This document shows positions 1 through 10,888 of a DNA stretch of 64,000 bases, piece by piece. Position 1 is the first letter of the stretch; each line of letters opens with the position of its first letter. Both the position numbers and the translations under genes were made by a program. The notes below the pieces were generated by a model, which was not told where the DNA came from, ran no database searches, and saw nothing but the letters and a program-made list of their open reading frames with translations. This DNA comes from Anaeramoeba flamelloides (taxonomy: Eukaryota; Metamonada; Anaeramoebidae): the NCBI GenBank assembly GCA_027625915.1, contig JANTQA010000047.1, forward strand, positions 3,100,001-3,164,000, given 5' to 3'.

Positions 1-3000
1 ACTTTCGAAATCAAGAATTAAGCCAAATGATCGCTTTAGATGTAGAAAGGACAATGCCGGGAAACGAATTCTTTGCACAACAAAAGATCCAAGAAATGAT
101 GATCGAAATCCTTTTGATTTATGCCAATTTGAACACAAAGATCATTTATAAACAAGGTATGCATGAACTACTAGCAACAATAATATATCTCATGAATAGA
201 GAATACAAAACTTTTGAAAGGTAAGCACATTTTGAAATTATTAATATTTGTTTTTTTTTTTCTTTTACCAAAAGAAGAAAAAAAAATAAAAATCACGAAA
301 ACACACACACACAAAAATACACTTTTCTTTAGAAATCTTTTTTTAAAATATTTATTTTAAATTTTTATTATAATTTATTTTTTTGATCTTATAAAATTTC
401 AATTATTTTGACCAACAGTGAAACAAAGTCAGATGTAGAAATACTCTTAGACGAAAAATATTTTATTCACGATGCATTTATTTTTTTTGAAAGGTTAATG
501 AAGCACGTTGGTTCACTTTATCTTTCACAACAAGAAAAAACAGAAAGTGCTTTAAATATGTCCAAATTGATCGACACCTCAATTTTCCAAGGGCTGTCAG
601 TTGAAACTTCCTTTGAAGCAGCTAACCCAAGTGTCAAAAAATGTAAAAAAATTCAAAATGTAATAATCAAAAGTAAAGATCCAGAATTATATGAATACTT
701 TAAACTTGCTGGCATTGAACTTCAAATTTTTGCACTGTAAATATTTCTTTCGAATTGTTTTTGACTCTTTTCTTTGATCTTATTTTTTAATTCTGCTTTG
801 AGATTAAAAATATCAAGATAATAAAAAACTTGTCGCCAAAACCAAGTTTACTGATTTCAAAAAAGCATGCAAAACTAAAGCTATATTATTTGAACAGAAA
901 ACACTAACGTTAAGAATTTTTTTCGCAAACCACTTTAATGAAGTGAAAACCAAATGATTTACAAATAATGATCCACGAATGTGTCCAAAAATATATATAA
1001 ATTTGAGGCTGTTTTTTAAAGAAAGGTTTATTGAAACAATTGATTTTTTCTCGAAAATTAATTTTCAAATTTTTTAATGAAGATTATTGAATAAACATTT
1101 AAATAGCCAATTGGAATTTAACTGGAAAAAAAGAAGGAAATTTTGATTGACAATTTCAGGAACAATATGAGCAATCAAAAAAAAATTGAAAAATAAATGA
1201 AAATTTATTGAAATTTCTAAAGGATATATATATATTGATTCTTTTGTGTGAGAAAAGAGAAATACAATAAAAAAAAAAAAACAATAACAAAAAATTTAGG
1301 TTCTTATGATTAAAAATCAAACCTAAAACCAAAAATATTACAAAGTATTTCACCATTTATCTAATTTTTGCTTCATTGAAAAAGAATATGAACAAAGTGA
1401 TACCACAAATAATCTACATATTACTAAAATGTTTAAAATATCAAGATCTACTCCTGTTATAACATATAGAAATGAAATCAACTTATTACTCATTAAAACG
1501 ATTTTCAACTTGAGAAAACGGAAATTTGTTAAAAAAGTTCACAAAATAGAATATAAAAAATTCACTAATTTTATTAAATTTAACTATAATCCCATGCAAA
1601 GAAATAAATATTTGAAAAATGGAGAGTTTTCATCATTTACAAATAAAGATAAAAAAATAATATTTGAACATTTTAAAAAACAATCAAATTAACCAATTTT
1701 ATTAAATTTAACTATAATCCCATGCAAAGAAATAAAAATTTGAAAAACGGAGAGTTTTCATTATTTACGAATCAAGATAAAAAAATAATATTTGAACATT
1801 TTAAAAAACAATCAAAGTTGGAAAATCGCCTTTAAACTTTCAAAAGTTTTCTATCTTATTTGTGAAGTGTTCTAGGTTTTTTTTTACTTTTTGAAATAAA
1901 CAGAAAATTTTAACAAATTTTCGGTTTATTTCGAAAAGTAAAAAAAACCTAACGAAAATCAATATATTTTTAGAATAAAACAAATACCCGAAACAACCTA
2001 GAACACTTAACAAATAAAATAGAAAAACTAAAGAAAATCGCAGTTAGGTTTTTATTGGAAAACCTCAAAAAAAATACACATTTGGTTTTTTGTATTTCTA
2101 AAATTAAAAAAAACTGTCGTTAGGTTTTCCAGAATTTAAAAGAAATGCGTAACATATTTGATTTTTCTCTATTCTTTTGAATTCTGAAAAACATACAGTT
2201 TAGTTAGTTTTTCTCAGATTTCAAAGAATTTAGTAAAATATTTATCACACTCAATTCTTTTGAATACGGAAAAATTTAACCTTTAACTTTTTTTTAATTT
2301 TTATTTTAAATAGAAAATGGATAAATTTTCTTATAAAAAATAAGAATTAAAAAAAAACAATATGAAATTAACAACATTCCAAAAGAATATAACAAATTTA
2401 TTAAAAATGAAAATTTTAATTTTATTATAAAAAATTCTCTAAAATATTAAAATCGCTTATTTCATTTCTTAAATTTCGAACTTTTACAAATAGATTGATT
2501 AGATATTCATATTTCTTAAAAAATAAATCCGAATACGACAAATTTAGAAAAAATAAAAAATGAAAAAAATACGATTACTTAATCAATATTACGAAAGCAT
2601 AAATCACTTTATTTGATATTATGAAAGATATAAATGTATCAGTATCAAATAAAAAAAAAAATTACCAAAAAAAAAAATAATCAAAAATCTCTATAAAAAA
2701 GTTATTCTTAGAAAAAAAAAATACTTAAGAACTAATTAAAATATATAAATCAAAATTATGAAATTTATTGTTCTTGTTAAGAATTTTTCATTAACGATCT
2801 TATGGCTCGAAAACTTAAGGTGATAAAGGAAAACTAAAATAATAATAAATTGAAAATAAAAAATACTTAAAATTGTTAAAAAAAAATAAAAAATACATGG
2901 GTACCCAGCATCTCTACTCTTTGAGGTTGTTTTTTTTTTTTTTTTTTTTAATCAAAAAGAATTGAGTAAAATCTTTGATTTCACTCAATTCTTTGAAATT

Positions 3001-5160
3001 AAAAAAACCCTACAATTTAATAACACTGAATACCAATTATTAATCATGGGTTGTGGAATTTTGATCTGTAATTGATAATCTTTTTATTGGGTTTGTAACT
3101 CATCTGTGAATTCTGGAAAACCTAACACCCCAATAAAAATTTTAGTGTGATAAAATATTATCACAAGTGCTAAGATATCACATTTCTTAGCATGTGTGAT
3201 AAAAATTTATCGCATGCTAAAAAAACGTACTAAGCGTCATATCCAATAGATATCACCTTGTGATAGCTTATTTTTTTATCCGAACTAGCATATTTTTGTT
3301 ATCTGATAGGGTTGTATACCATGTCTATCCCACTGTGATAGAGAATTGTTTTTATTAGGGCAACAGTGAATAAATTATGAATTTGGTTTTGCAAATGATT
3401 TTATTATTTTATTAATTTTATATTTTAATTATTTTTCTTCTATTTTTTTTTATATTTTGATAAAATTTTCTTTAATTAGTCCTTTCTCTCAATAAATAAA
3501 TAAAAATTTATTTAATTTTTTATTTTGGAAAAATTTGAGATAAAAAGAAAATTCATAACACATATTATTTTACAAAAAAACATATCTAATATTGATAACT
3601 TAAATTCATCTATTCATTATTATTTTAATATAATTTAACACACACACACACACACACACACATACATAAATATATAATATTATTATACTTAAAAGGAAAT
3701 GGATTCGCTTATTATTCATTCGAGAATTTCATATTGAAACCGTTTTAAACATTTGGGATTACATTTTTGCCGATCTAAGTCCACTTGATTTCATTGATTA
3801 TTTTTCTGCTTCAATGTTAATATTTATTCGTGAACAAATTATTGTTCGTGATTTTTCTTGGTCTTTAAAAAGACTTTTCAAGTATCCACCTATTGAAGAT
3901 ATTACAATATTAATCGAAAGTACATTTTCATTAAAAGGAACTTCTCCAAATAAAAGTCAATTAAACGAAGTTCTTAAAAACAGTAAAGTAACAGAAACAC
4001 TATTAGCATTAAAAGAGGAGAATGAAATCAGAAAATCAGGCATGAGGGGCCGAGGTAGAGGAAGAGGAAGGGGGAGAGGAAGAGGGAGAGGGAGAGGGAG
4101 AGGGAGAGGGAGAGGGAAGAAAAAAAATATAAAAAAACAGCCAAGATTTGGATTGTTAAATAAAACTCAAAAAAATAACAGCAGTAATACAACTCCAAAA
4201 ACAAATCAAAAACCAATAAAACCAAAAAAATTATCGAAAAAAGAAAGGCTCATCGAAAGTGAAAAAAAAAATAATAATTTAATCGAAATTAATAAAAAAT
4301 TATCCATTTATTTAGAAATGTCGATCAATACAATTCAAGATTTTTTATTTAATAATTCACAAACACAAAATGATAACTCTGATTCCAGTGTATATGTAGC
4401 AATTGCAGAACTTAAACAAATTAAAGACATTTTATTTGGAAGATTGAATTATGAAGATAAAACAGATTTTTTTGGAAGAATGATTCAAACTTCAGATTTA
4501 AAAGATGGACTCAATAAATTGACAAACCAAATTGTAATGGAAACAGACGAAAATGAAAATATTGAAAACAAAGAAGAAGGTATTATTATTGATAATGATA
4601 AGGAAGAAGAAAATGAAAAAGAAAACGAAAAAGAAAAAAAAAATATAGATCCTTTATCAGGAAAGGTAATTGAAACAAAAAAACCCATTAAGGAAAATAA
4701 TTCAAATCCAAATCTTTCAGAAGAAAACGAAAATATAGAAATTAAAGAAGTGGGCTTCGGCAATCTTGGTAAAAAAAAAAAGAGAAAGAAAAAAAGAACA
4801 AAGAAAAACACCAAGAATAATCAAACAACAGAAACTAAAAAAAAAATAGAGACACTTGGTACAAATCTTTTTGGCAAGTTAGATACCTTTTCATCTTCTC
4901 CAAAATCAAACACAGGTTCCATTTTTGAAGATACACCAAAGAAACAAAACAACAACAATAATTCAAAGAATGATAATGATCAACTTCAAAATGTAAAAAA
5001 AAATGATCAATCGAATAATGAAATTAAAAATGAAGATGAGAACAATACTGAGAAAGAACCGAATCTAAAAACTTCAAATGATTTAATGAAATTTTTTGGT
5101 GGGGGGGATGTTTTTGGTGAAGGATCTAAAACAGGAATCAACGATAATTTATTTGATTAA
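1..5160 (+). CDS. TBC1D5: TBC1D5-like Rab GTPase-activating protein (5' partial, 3 exons in window)
   Basis: Exons 1-220, 419-736 and 3696-5160 join in phase and give 666 codons plus a TAA stop; the start lies upstream of the window. The order of conserved blocks follows animal TBC1D5. The arginine-finger motif IxxDxxR is seen as IALDVER and the glutamine finger YxQ as YKQ in YKQGMHEL, so the GAP looks catalytically competent. The second exon carries HDAFIFFERLM and the third opens with KWIRLLFIREF, followed by an LNIWDYIFAD block and YPPIED. TBC1D5 is known to act on Rab7 on endosomes and to bind retromer; that role is inferred here. After the TBC domain comes an Arg-Gly repeat (about 13 RG units), then Lys/Glu/Asn-rich disorder, ending in a short acidic tail (NDNLFD). 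All splice sites are GT-AG. The second intron is 2,959 nt. Confidence 0.88.
221..418 (+). other. TBC1D5 intron, 198 nt
   Basis: Donor GTAAGC and acceptor AACAG are seen directly. The intron splits a Ser codon (2+1) between the YKQGMHEL block and the following TBC block. It holds a (CA)n stretch near 300 and is otherwise AT-rich. Confidence 0.85.
1570..1820 (+). repeat. Two tandem copies of a 128-bp unit with coding-like translation
   Basis: The block beginning TTATTAAATTTAACTATAAT occurs at 1571 and again at 1699, and the copies stay similar for over 115 bp. Both copies can be read, in different frames, as a peptide with KNGEFS followed by KIIFEHFKKQS, and some differences are synonymous. 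The first copy is open from an ATG at 1429 to 1692. It resembles a short helix-rich DNA-binding segment, but no family could be assigned. It may be a relic of a transposon protein. Confidence 0.5.
1838..2280. repeat. Foldback-type multi-hairpin repeat, copy H1
   Basis: The segment around GTGAAGTGTTCTAGGTTTTT at about 1863 is answered by its reverse complement near 2000. A central hairpin with TTTCGAAAAGTAAAAAAAAC arms sits between them. It is followed by two smaller palindromes built on TTTCCAGAATTTAAAAGAA and its reverse complement (2125-2275). The same modules recur at eight other places in the window. Confidence 0.7.
2440..3530 (+). repeat. Long diverged interspersed repeat, copy I
   Basis: This block aligns by eye, in the same orientation, with 57655-58935. 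Shared landmarks are a TTCAAACTTTTACAAA-type stretch, the AATTGAGTAAAATCTTTG hairpin, TTGTAATCTTTTTAT followed by TGTGAATTCTGGA, and the 3' block TTTCTTTAAT...CTCCCAATAAATAAA. Copy I is broken by the TIR element at 3128-3361. No coding capacity was recognised, so the element class is unknown. Confidence 0.6.
3128..3361. mobile_element. Small TIR element with internal GTGATA motifs
   Basis: The left end CCCCAATAAAAATTTTAGTG and the right end, read on the other strand as GCCCTAATAAAAACAATTC, form imperfect terminal inverted repeats. Between them GTGATA/TATCAC motifs occur repeatedly in both orientations, as in subterminal transposase-binding arrays of cut-and-paste elements. It has no coding capacity. 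It lies inside the long repeat copy I, so it is the younger of the two. Confidence 0.5.
4041..4119 (+). repeat. GAGGGA-type minisatellite coding an Arg-Gly tract
   Basis: An in-frame purine repeat inside the third TBC1D5 exon encodes about 13 consecutive Arg-Gly pairs. The third-base variation is small, so the tract is prone to length change. RG tracts commonly bind RNA or are methylated; a role here is unknown. Confidence 0.9.
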
Positions 5161-5170
5161 AAATTTATTT

Positions 5171-5202
<32 letters not shown>

Positions 5203-5279
5203 GAAAAGGAAATTTAGAATAATTTTTCAAAAAAATATCCAAAAAAAATCTAATTTTATTGATAAAAATAATCAATCAT

Positions 5280-5306
5280 TGGAATCCCTATCATTGTTTA
5301 TATATA

Positions 5307-5345
<39 letters not shown>
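5280..5345. repeat. AT microsatellite after TBC1D5
   Basis: A run of alternating A and T lies 120-185 nt past the stop codon. The stretch 5346-5818 holds only AT-rich DNA without a gene. Confidence 0.8.
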
Positions 5346-6254
5346 CAAACCAATTAGAATTATTCTTATAAATTCCTCTTTCTAAAATATAAAAAAAATT
5401 TAAAAATAGAATTTTTTTTATTTTTTTATTGATCAATAAAGAAAGTAACAAATTTCTTTTTTATTATTAATCCCAAAAATTGATTTTTAAACTTTATTAA
5501 TTTTAATATTTAAAAGATAAAAAAAAATGAAAAGTATATATATTAACCAGTATATTATATATACTTTTAATAATTTTTGAAAAGTTCTAAATTCAAACGA
5601 GCATATTGAGATAAAATTTAAATCTGTTTTCAATTGGTACTAAATTAATATATCAATTTTTCTGATTTTTTTCAATGAAAAATTCAAAAGTAAATTGAAT
5701 TTATTGTTGAAATAGTATTAATCTAAACTTGCTTGAATAAGATTTAATAAAGCTAGAGACTTTACTTTTTTTATAGATTTATCATACAATATGTATTTAT
5801 GAAAAATATTTAATTATTGAAAAAAACTATGTTTTTTTTTTTTTTTTTTTTTTTAACGGAGGGGTTGTTAATCCCTCATTTTGGCCTGAATTCCTAAATT
5901 TTTATTTAGGAATCTTAATAAAGAATCAAAAATTAGTCTATTACCCACTAGTGATAATAAAGATATTGAATCTTTTTTTATAATAATATTAAAAATAATA
6001 TTATTTTTTAATTATTTAGATGGATTAATTTTTTTTAATTCAAATATCCAAATTCTACTATTATTTTCATAGGATGGGCAATTCCAGAGAAAATGATCGA
6101 AATCTTCAATGATATCCAAATTTTTTAATTTTTGGCATAATTTGCAAAATTTTGATTTATCTTTGTTCATAACATAAGAGTATCTGTTTAGATAATTTGC
6201 AAAATTTCTGAGTTTTAAAATCGAAGTTGAACCCTTCCATTTTAACTATTTTTT

Positions 6255-6345
6255 GTCGTTAGGTTTTTTTTAATTTAAGAAATGAAAAGAAAATTTATTT
6301 AATTTTCTTTTTATTTCTCAAATTAAAAAAAAACCTAGACACGAC
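6255..6345. repeat. Hairpin element H3 inserted in LINE copy A
   Basis: A 91-bp near-perfect inverted repeat runs from GTCGTTAGG at the left to CCTAGACACGAC at the right. Copy B lacks it at the equivalent point, where its sequence runs directly through ACAAACAACAAAGATAC. This is good evidence that the hairpin is an insertion. Confidence 0.8.
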
Positions 6346-6779
6346 TGTTTGTTAATATTATTTTGAATAGAAATTATTTTTAAATATTTTTGAACTTTCC
6401 AACTAGGAATATTTTCTTGTTGTTTGATTCTATATTTCTCGAGTTCAATTTCGAGTTCTTTTAAGGTGTTAGTTTGCCAGTTAGTATTTTCTAATTTCTG
6501 CTCTCTAAATTTAAGATTATTAACTATTTGATTAAAATCCAAATTTTTACTTTTTGAATTAGTTTAAATCTTCTTTTATATATCGTTATTCTTGCTCTGT
6601 CGAATTTGGCTTCTGTTTTATTAATAAGTATTGGAGAGTTGGATTTATTAGTAAAAATTTTGTTATTTTTTTATTTATCCACAGATCGATTTAATTGAAG
6701 TCTTTTTGGGTTCGATCAAATATTTCTAATCCATATAATAATTGACTATGTAAAACCGCATTAAAAAGATGATTTTTTT

Positions 6780-8066
6780 CACTAAAAAAATTTATAAAAA
6801 ATGAAATAGTAATAAATTTTTTACTTGCTTATTATTCAAAAGAGGGAATGGGAGTATATCAAGGAGATCCATTATCCCCTTTACTATTTGGATTTATTAC
6901 TCATTTTCTCTTAGATAAACTCAAACCATTAGCGATACATGTTCAAATGTTTGCAGATGATTTGATACTAATCATGAAAGGATCTCTGATAGAAATAAAT
7001 TATCAGATTGAAAAAATATATAGAATTATTCGACATTTTGGTATGAATCCAAATGATGATAAAACGAAAAAAACTACCAATCCAAAAGAAATATTATATC
7101 TTGGGATTTGGTTAGATAAAAAAACTCATTTAAAATTTAACCTTGATAAAGTTAAAACCAATTTTAAAAAAATAACTAATATTTTACAACAAAAGAAATT
7201 TACTAATGGATTGAAAATTCATTTTTTTAAAGCGGTCTTACATAGTCAATTGTTATATGGATTAGAAATATTTGATTTGACAAAACAAGATTTCAATGAT
7301 ATAGATTTGTGGATTAATAAAAAAGTAACAAAATTTTTATTAATAAATCCACACTCTCCTAGACTTATATATAAAACTGAAGCAAAAATAGATTCAGCAA
7401 GAATAACTATATATAAAAGAAGATTTAAACTAATTCAAAAATTAACCTTTTTGGGTTTTCATGAAATAGTAAAAAATCTCAAATTCAGAGAACAGAAATT
7501 TGAAAATATTAACTGGCAATCAGACACCCTAAAAGAATTAGAATTTGAACTTGAGAAATATCGAATTAAACAACTGGAAAATAGTCCAAGTTGGAAAGTT
7601 CATAAATATTTAAAAAATAATTTCTATTCAAAATAATATTAACAAACAACAAAGATACTTAAAATGGAAGGGCTCAACTTCAATCTTAAAACTCAGAAAT
7701 TTTACAAATTATTTAAATAGATATTCTTATGTTATGAACAAGGACAAATCAAAATACTGTAAATTATGCAAAAAATCAAAAAAAATAGATATCATTGAAG
7801 ATTTGGATCATTTTCTCTGGAACTGCCCAGCCTATGAAAATAATCGTAAAATCTGGATATCTGAATTAAAAAAATTTAACATCTCTAATATATTAAAAAA
7901 TAATATTACTATTTTTGATATTATTAGAAAAAGAGATTCATTGTATTTATTAGCCTTAATAGGTAATAAATTTATTTTTGAGTCTTTAACAAAATTCCTA
8001 AATCATAATTTAGGAATTCGGGCAAATAAGAGGAATTAAAAACTCCTCCGTTAAATAATAAAAAAA
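6780..8066 (+). mobile_element. LINE copy B, same family, inserted in copy A in opposite orientation
   Basis: It is open from the left junction through the RT motif GVYQGDPLSPLLF (from 6851) and FADD (about 6955) to 7636. A one-base frame change near 7615 then moves the reading to the frame ending at 8039. The C-terminal part has C-x2-C followed by H-x4-C (YCKLC, HFLWNC), the zinc knuckle usual downstream of LINE RTs. It ends CTCCGTTAAATAAT + poly(A). The 17-bp sequence AAAAAGATGATTTTTTT flanks it at 6763 and 8065. It is 5'-truncated at the RT palm. Confidence 0.88.
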
Positions 8067-8390
8067 AAAGATGATTTTTTTTTTGTTGTAGGATATTAAT
8101 TAATTTTTTAAAATTGGTTTTAACTTTATCCAAGTTAAATTTTAAGTGGGTTTGTTTATCAAGCCAAATCCCAAGATATAAAATTTCTTTAGGATTCGTA
8201 GTTTTTTTAGTTTTATCCTTATTCGGATTCATTCCAAAATCACGAATCATTTTAAATATTTTCTGTACATGATAATTTATTTCTATTAGTGATCCCTTTA
8301 TAATTAATATCAAGTCATCTGCAAACATTTGTACACATATCGCTAATGGTTTGAGTTTATCTAGAAGAAAAAAAAAACTATGTTTTTTTA

Positions 8391-9407
8391 AGAAATTCAA
8401 AGGCTTTTGAAAATCATGGAAATTCTCTTTTTTTCTGTGTAACAGTAGCATACACATTTAAATTCATGAAAATAGTTTGATTTAGTATTTTTAAACTACA
8501 AAACAATACAAAACATGTTTTCTGTGTAAAACTCTTGTAAAATTATAAACTTTTTAGTCACTGAGAAAAATAATTAATTTATTTTAAAACTATTTTATTT
8601 AATGGAATAGAGAGGAAGTTAATTTTTTTCACTTTTTTATCAATTCCAAATTATATCAGATAACTATATATTTTTTGTCCAATAAAGTAACCTGTTTGAA
8701 ATAATTCAACTTTTTTCCTTTTAGATTTAATTAAATAATTCGTGAGAAAAAGGTAATATTTCAAATTTGAAATTAAATGTGTTTTTAAAAAATCAGAATT
8801 TAGAATGATTATTTGGTATTTAGCACATAATATAAATAAAAAGTTTAATTACTAATTTAATTAGTTTAAAAAACAAATAAAAATTAAAATTTGTTTTTTG
8901 CTAATTTTAATAGTTTATTCTAATAGTATCTATTTCGTTAGCAAAGTTAATTATAAATATCCTTAAATATTTTTACCCTCATTAATTATTTTTAATGATG
9001 ACAAAAAAAAGTCATAAATGTTATTAAAAATTATGATATAAAAATATGAAATATTTTCCCAATTTAACGAACTTGGTGAATATGATCAATTATTTTTTTT
9101 ATCAAATAAATTCTATCCCCTCTTATGGACAAGAAAATTTAATTAAATAATTTTAAAGTATATATTGAGACATTAAAACCAGTTTTTTTAATTTATTTTT
9201 TTTATGCTAGTGAAGCAATTGTAAGAGAATAATTACTTTTTCTTTTTTAATTACTATCGAGAGGTGGATCAACAAAATTACACCCTGTTTACCTGAAACA
9301 CTAAAATTTATTTAAAGAGAAAAGATATATTTTATCTAAATGTGTGTAGCAAATAAATCTCTCATTTTGACAAAAAATGAGAAATCGAAAAAAAAATTTC
9401 AACATTA
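8391..9407. other. Gene-free AT-rich stretch
   Basis: No gene, RNA or clear repeat was seen between the right flank of LINE copy A and the TIR element at 9408. Confidence 0.6.
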
Positions 9408-10280
9408 CCATTGTGAAAAAAATTTGGGTCATTAAAAAAAATTGGGTCAGTCAAAATTTTGTTTTCGTTTTTTAAATAGTAAATATTAGCAAAATGATTC
9501 TTGATCAAGGTATCATTTTATGAACAAATCTTACATTTAAGAAAAACCAAAGTTATTACCAATTATAATTTTCAAAGAAAATATTAAATTGTTGCGTTTT
9601 GAGCTTTTAGAATTACTGTGGAACTCTAAAAAAGAAAAACCGAATTTTAATTGTTAACTTTACTAAAAACAAGAGAACTATTTATTAGGAAATATTATAA
9701 TCTATTAACTCAATAAGATATTTAACATTTTTAATTAACGTAAATTTATAAAGGTTAATCTTAAATATCCTTTTAAACCAAATTGAATAATAAAATCTTC
9801 CAAAAAAGCTATTTTTTCAGAAGAGAATGTTTTCTACTAATGTTTTACAATCAAAATTTCAAAATTTCAAAATAACCCAAATACCAAGATTTCAGAAACC
9901 CTTTAAATTCTTAAAATTCCCATAAACAAACTTTAATTTAAAACAGTTATTAATTTTTGATCTTCCCAAACAATGAATAACTTGATCTTGGAATGTAATC
10001 TAATAAAAAAATTTTAATATTTTTAGTAATGTTTACAATTAAAATTCAATTTTTGTTTTTTAGAGTTCCACAGTAATTCTAAAAGCTCAAAACGCAACAA
10101 TTTAATATTTTCTTTGAAAATTATAATTGGTAATGACTTTGGTTTTTCTTAAATGTAAGATTTGTTCATAAAATTTTACTTTGATCAAGAATCATTTTGC
10201 TAATATTTACTATTTAAAAAACGAAAACAAATTTTTGACTTACCCAATTTTTTTAATGAACCAAATTTTTTTCACAATGG
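9408..10280. mobile_element. 873-bp TIR element with about 255-bp arms and TTA duplication
   Basis: The left arm (9408-9665) and right arm (10028-10280) are long inverted repeats beginning CCATTGTGAAAAAAATTTGG. They match for about 250 bp with few differences, including the block TAGAATTACTGTGGAACTCT and its reverse complement. TTA lies directly outside both ends (9405-9407 and 10281-10283). That fits the TWA duplications of PIF/Harbinger-type elements, though three bases are weak evidence in AT-rich DNA. The interior codes for nothing recognised. Confidence 0.75.
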
Positions 10281-10283
10281 TTA

Positions 10284-10888
10284 TTTTCAATTGTAAACCT
10301 TAACAGAATCACAGAAACCTCAAAAATGAAAACTAAGATCAATTACTAAAATAAAAAATAAATTATTTAAATGCAAATTGAAGCGACTAAACATATTAGA
10401 AGGTTTTTAAGATACTGTTCTATCAAGGGGTTTTTCTTTTGCTGATCTTACCTTAAAAAATTGAATCAAAAATTTAACAATTGTTTGGATCTCCAAAAAA
10501 AACATCGTATTTCGATAATAAAGGAGATTTAAATTGTAATTGTTGATTTGATTTAAATAATATATTGACTAATCATTCTTTAAAGTTAATTTATTTATTA
10601 CTTTTTTTCATTGATTTGGCTTTTCATTTTCTGTTTATTCAACCTTTTTATAAACAAAAACCTTCCAACTATTTTTACTTGTAATTTTTTTGAATAAGGA
10701 GAACTTTGTTTTAGATTTTGTAGTATTATTGAGAATTTGAATTTCCAATTTTTAAGCGATAGAAAAAGTAAAAACGGTTTCAAAAAGTGGTAGATGTTAA
10801 TAAGTTGAACTTCAATCATTTTTTTACTTTTTCGATATTTGCTTTAACCTTTATTTTTTTCGAAATAACAAAACACTACCTTATCAAA
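10284..10888. other. Upstream region of the SMAP-like gene
   Basis: About 600 nt of AT-rich DNA with no gene or recognised element. The promoter should lie here, but no core motif can be picked out with confidence. Confidence 0.5.

Larger units (their letters stand above)
737..3695 (+). other. TBC1D5 giant intron, 2,959 nt, repeat-filled
   Basis: Donor GTAAAT and an acceptor AAAAG restore the TBC frame (CT|G Leu, then KWIRLLF). The intron contains a 128-bp tandem duplication (about 1570-1820), foldback-type hairpins (1838-2280 and 2930-3010), part of a long repeat shared with 57.6-58.9 kb, a 234-bp TIR element (3128-3361) and a (CA)n tract just before the acceptor (3641-3662). Sequence between 740 and 1430 shows nothing recognisable. 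Confidence 0.8.
5833..8370 (-). mobile_element. LINE copy A (5'-truncated non-LTR retrotransposon, interrupted)
   Basis: Read on the minus strand, it starts in the reverse-transcriptase domain at LDKLKP, carries the catalytic FADD motif (QMFADDLILI, about 8290-8330) and GMNPNKDKT, and ends with the C-terminal zinc knuckle region (HFLWNC) and a CTCCGTT + poly(A) tail (5832-5860). It is split by LINE copy B and by a 91-bp hairpin (6255-6345). A target duplication containing AAAAAAACTATGTTTTTTT flanks it at about 5820-5838 and 8371-8389. Its reading frame contains several stops and shifts, so it is dead. No endonuclease domain remains, so the LINE clade cannot be named. Confidence 0.85.

Noticed and set aside
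4485-4814. Long minus-strand frames opposite Lys/Glu-rich exons (also at 28170-28364, 44793-45098 and 53644-54045)
   Set aside because: They are Phe/Ser/Leu-rich shadows of purine-rich coding strands.
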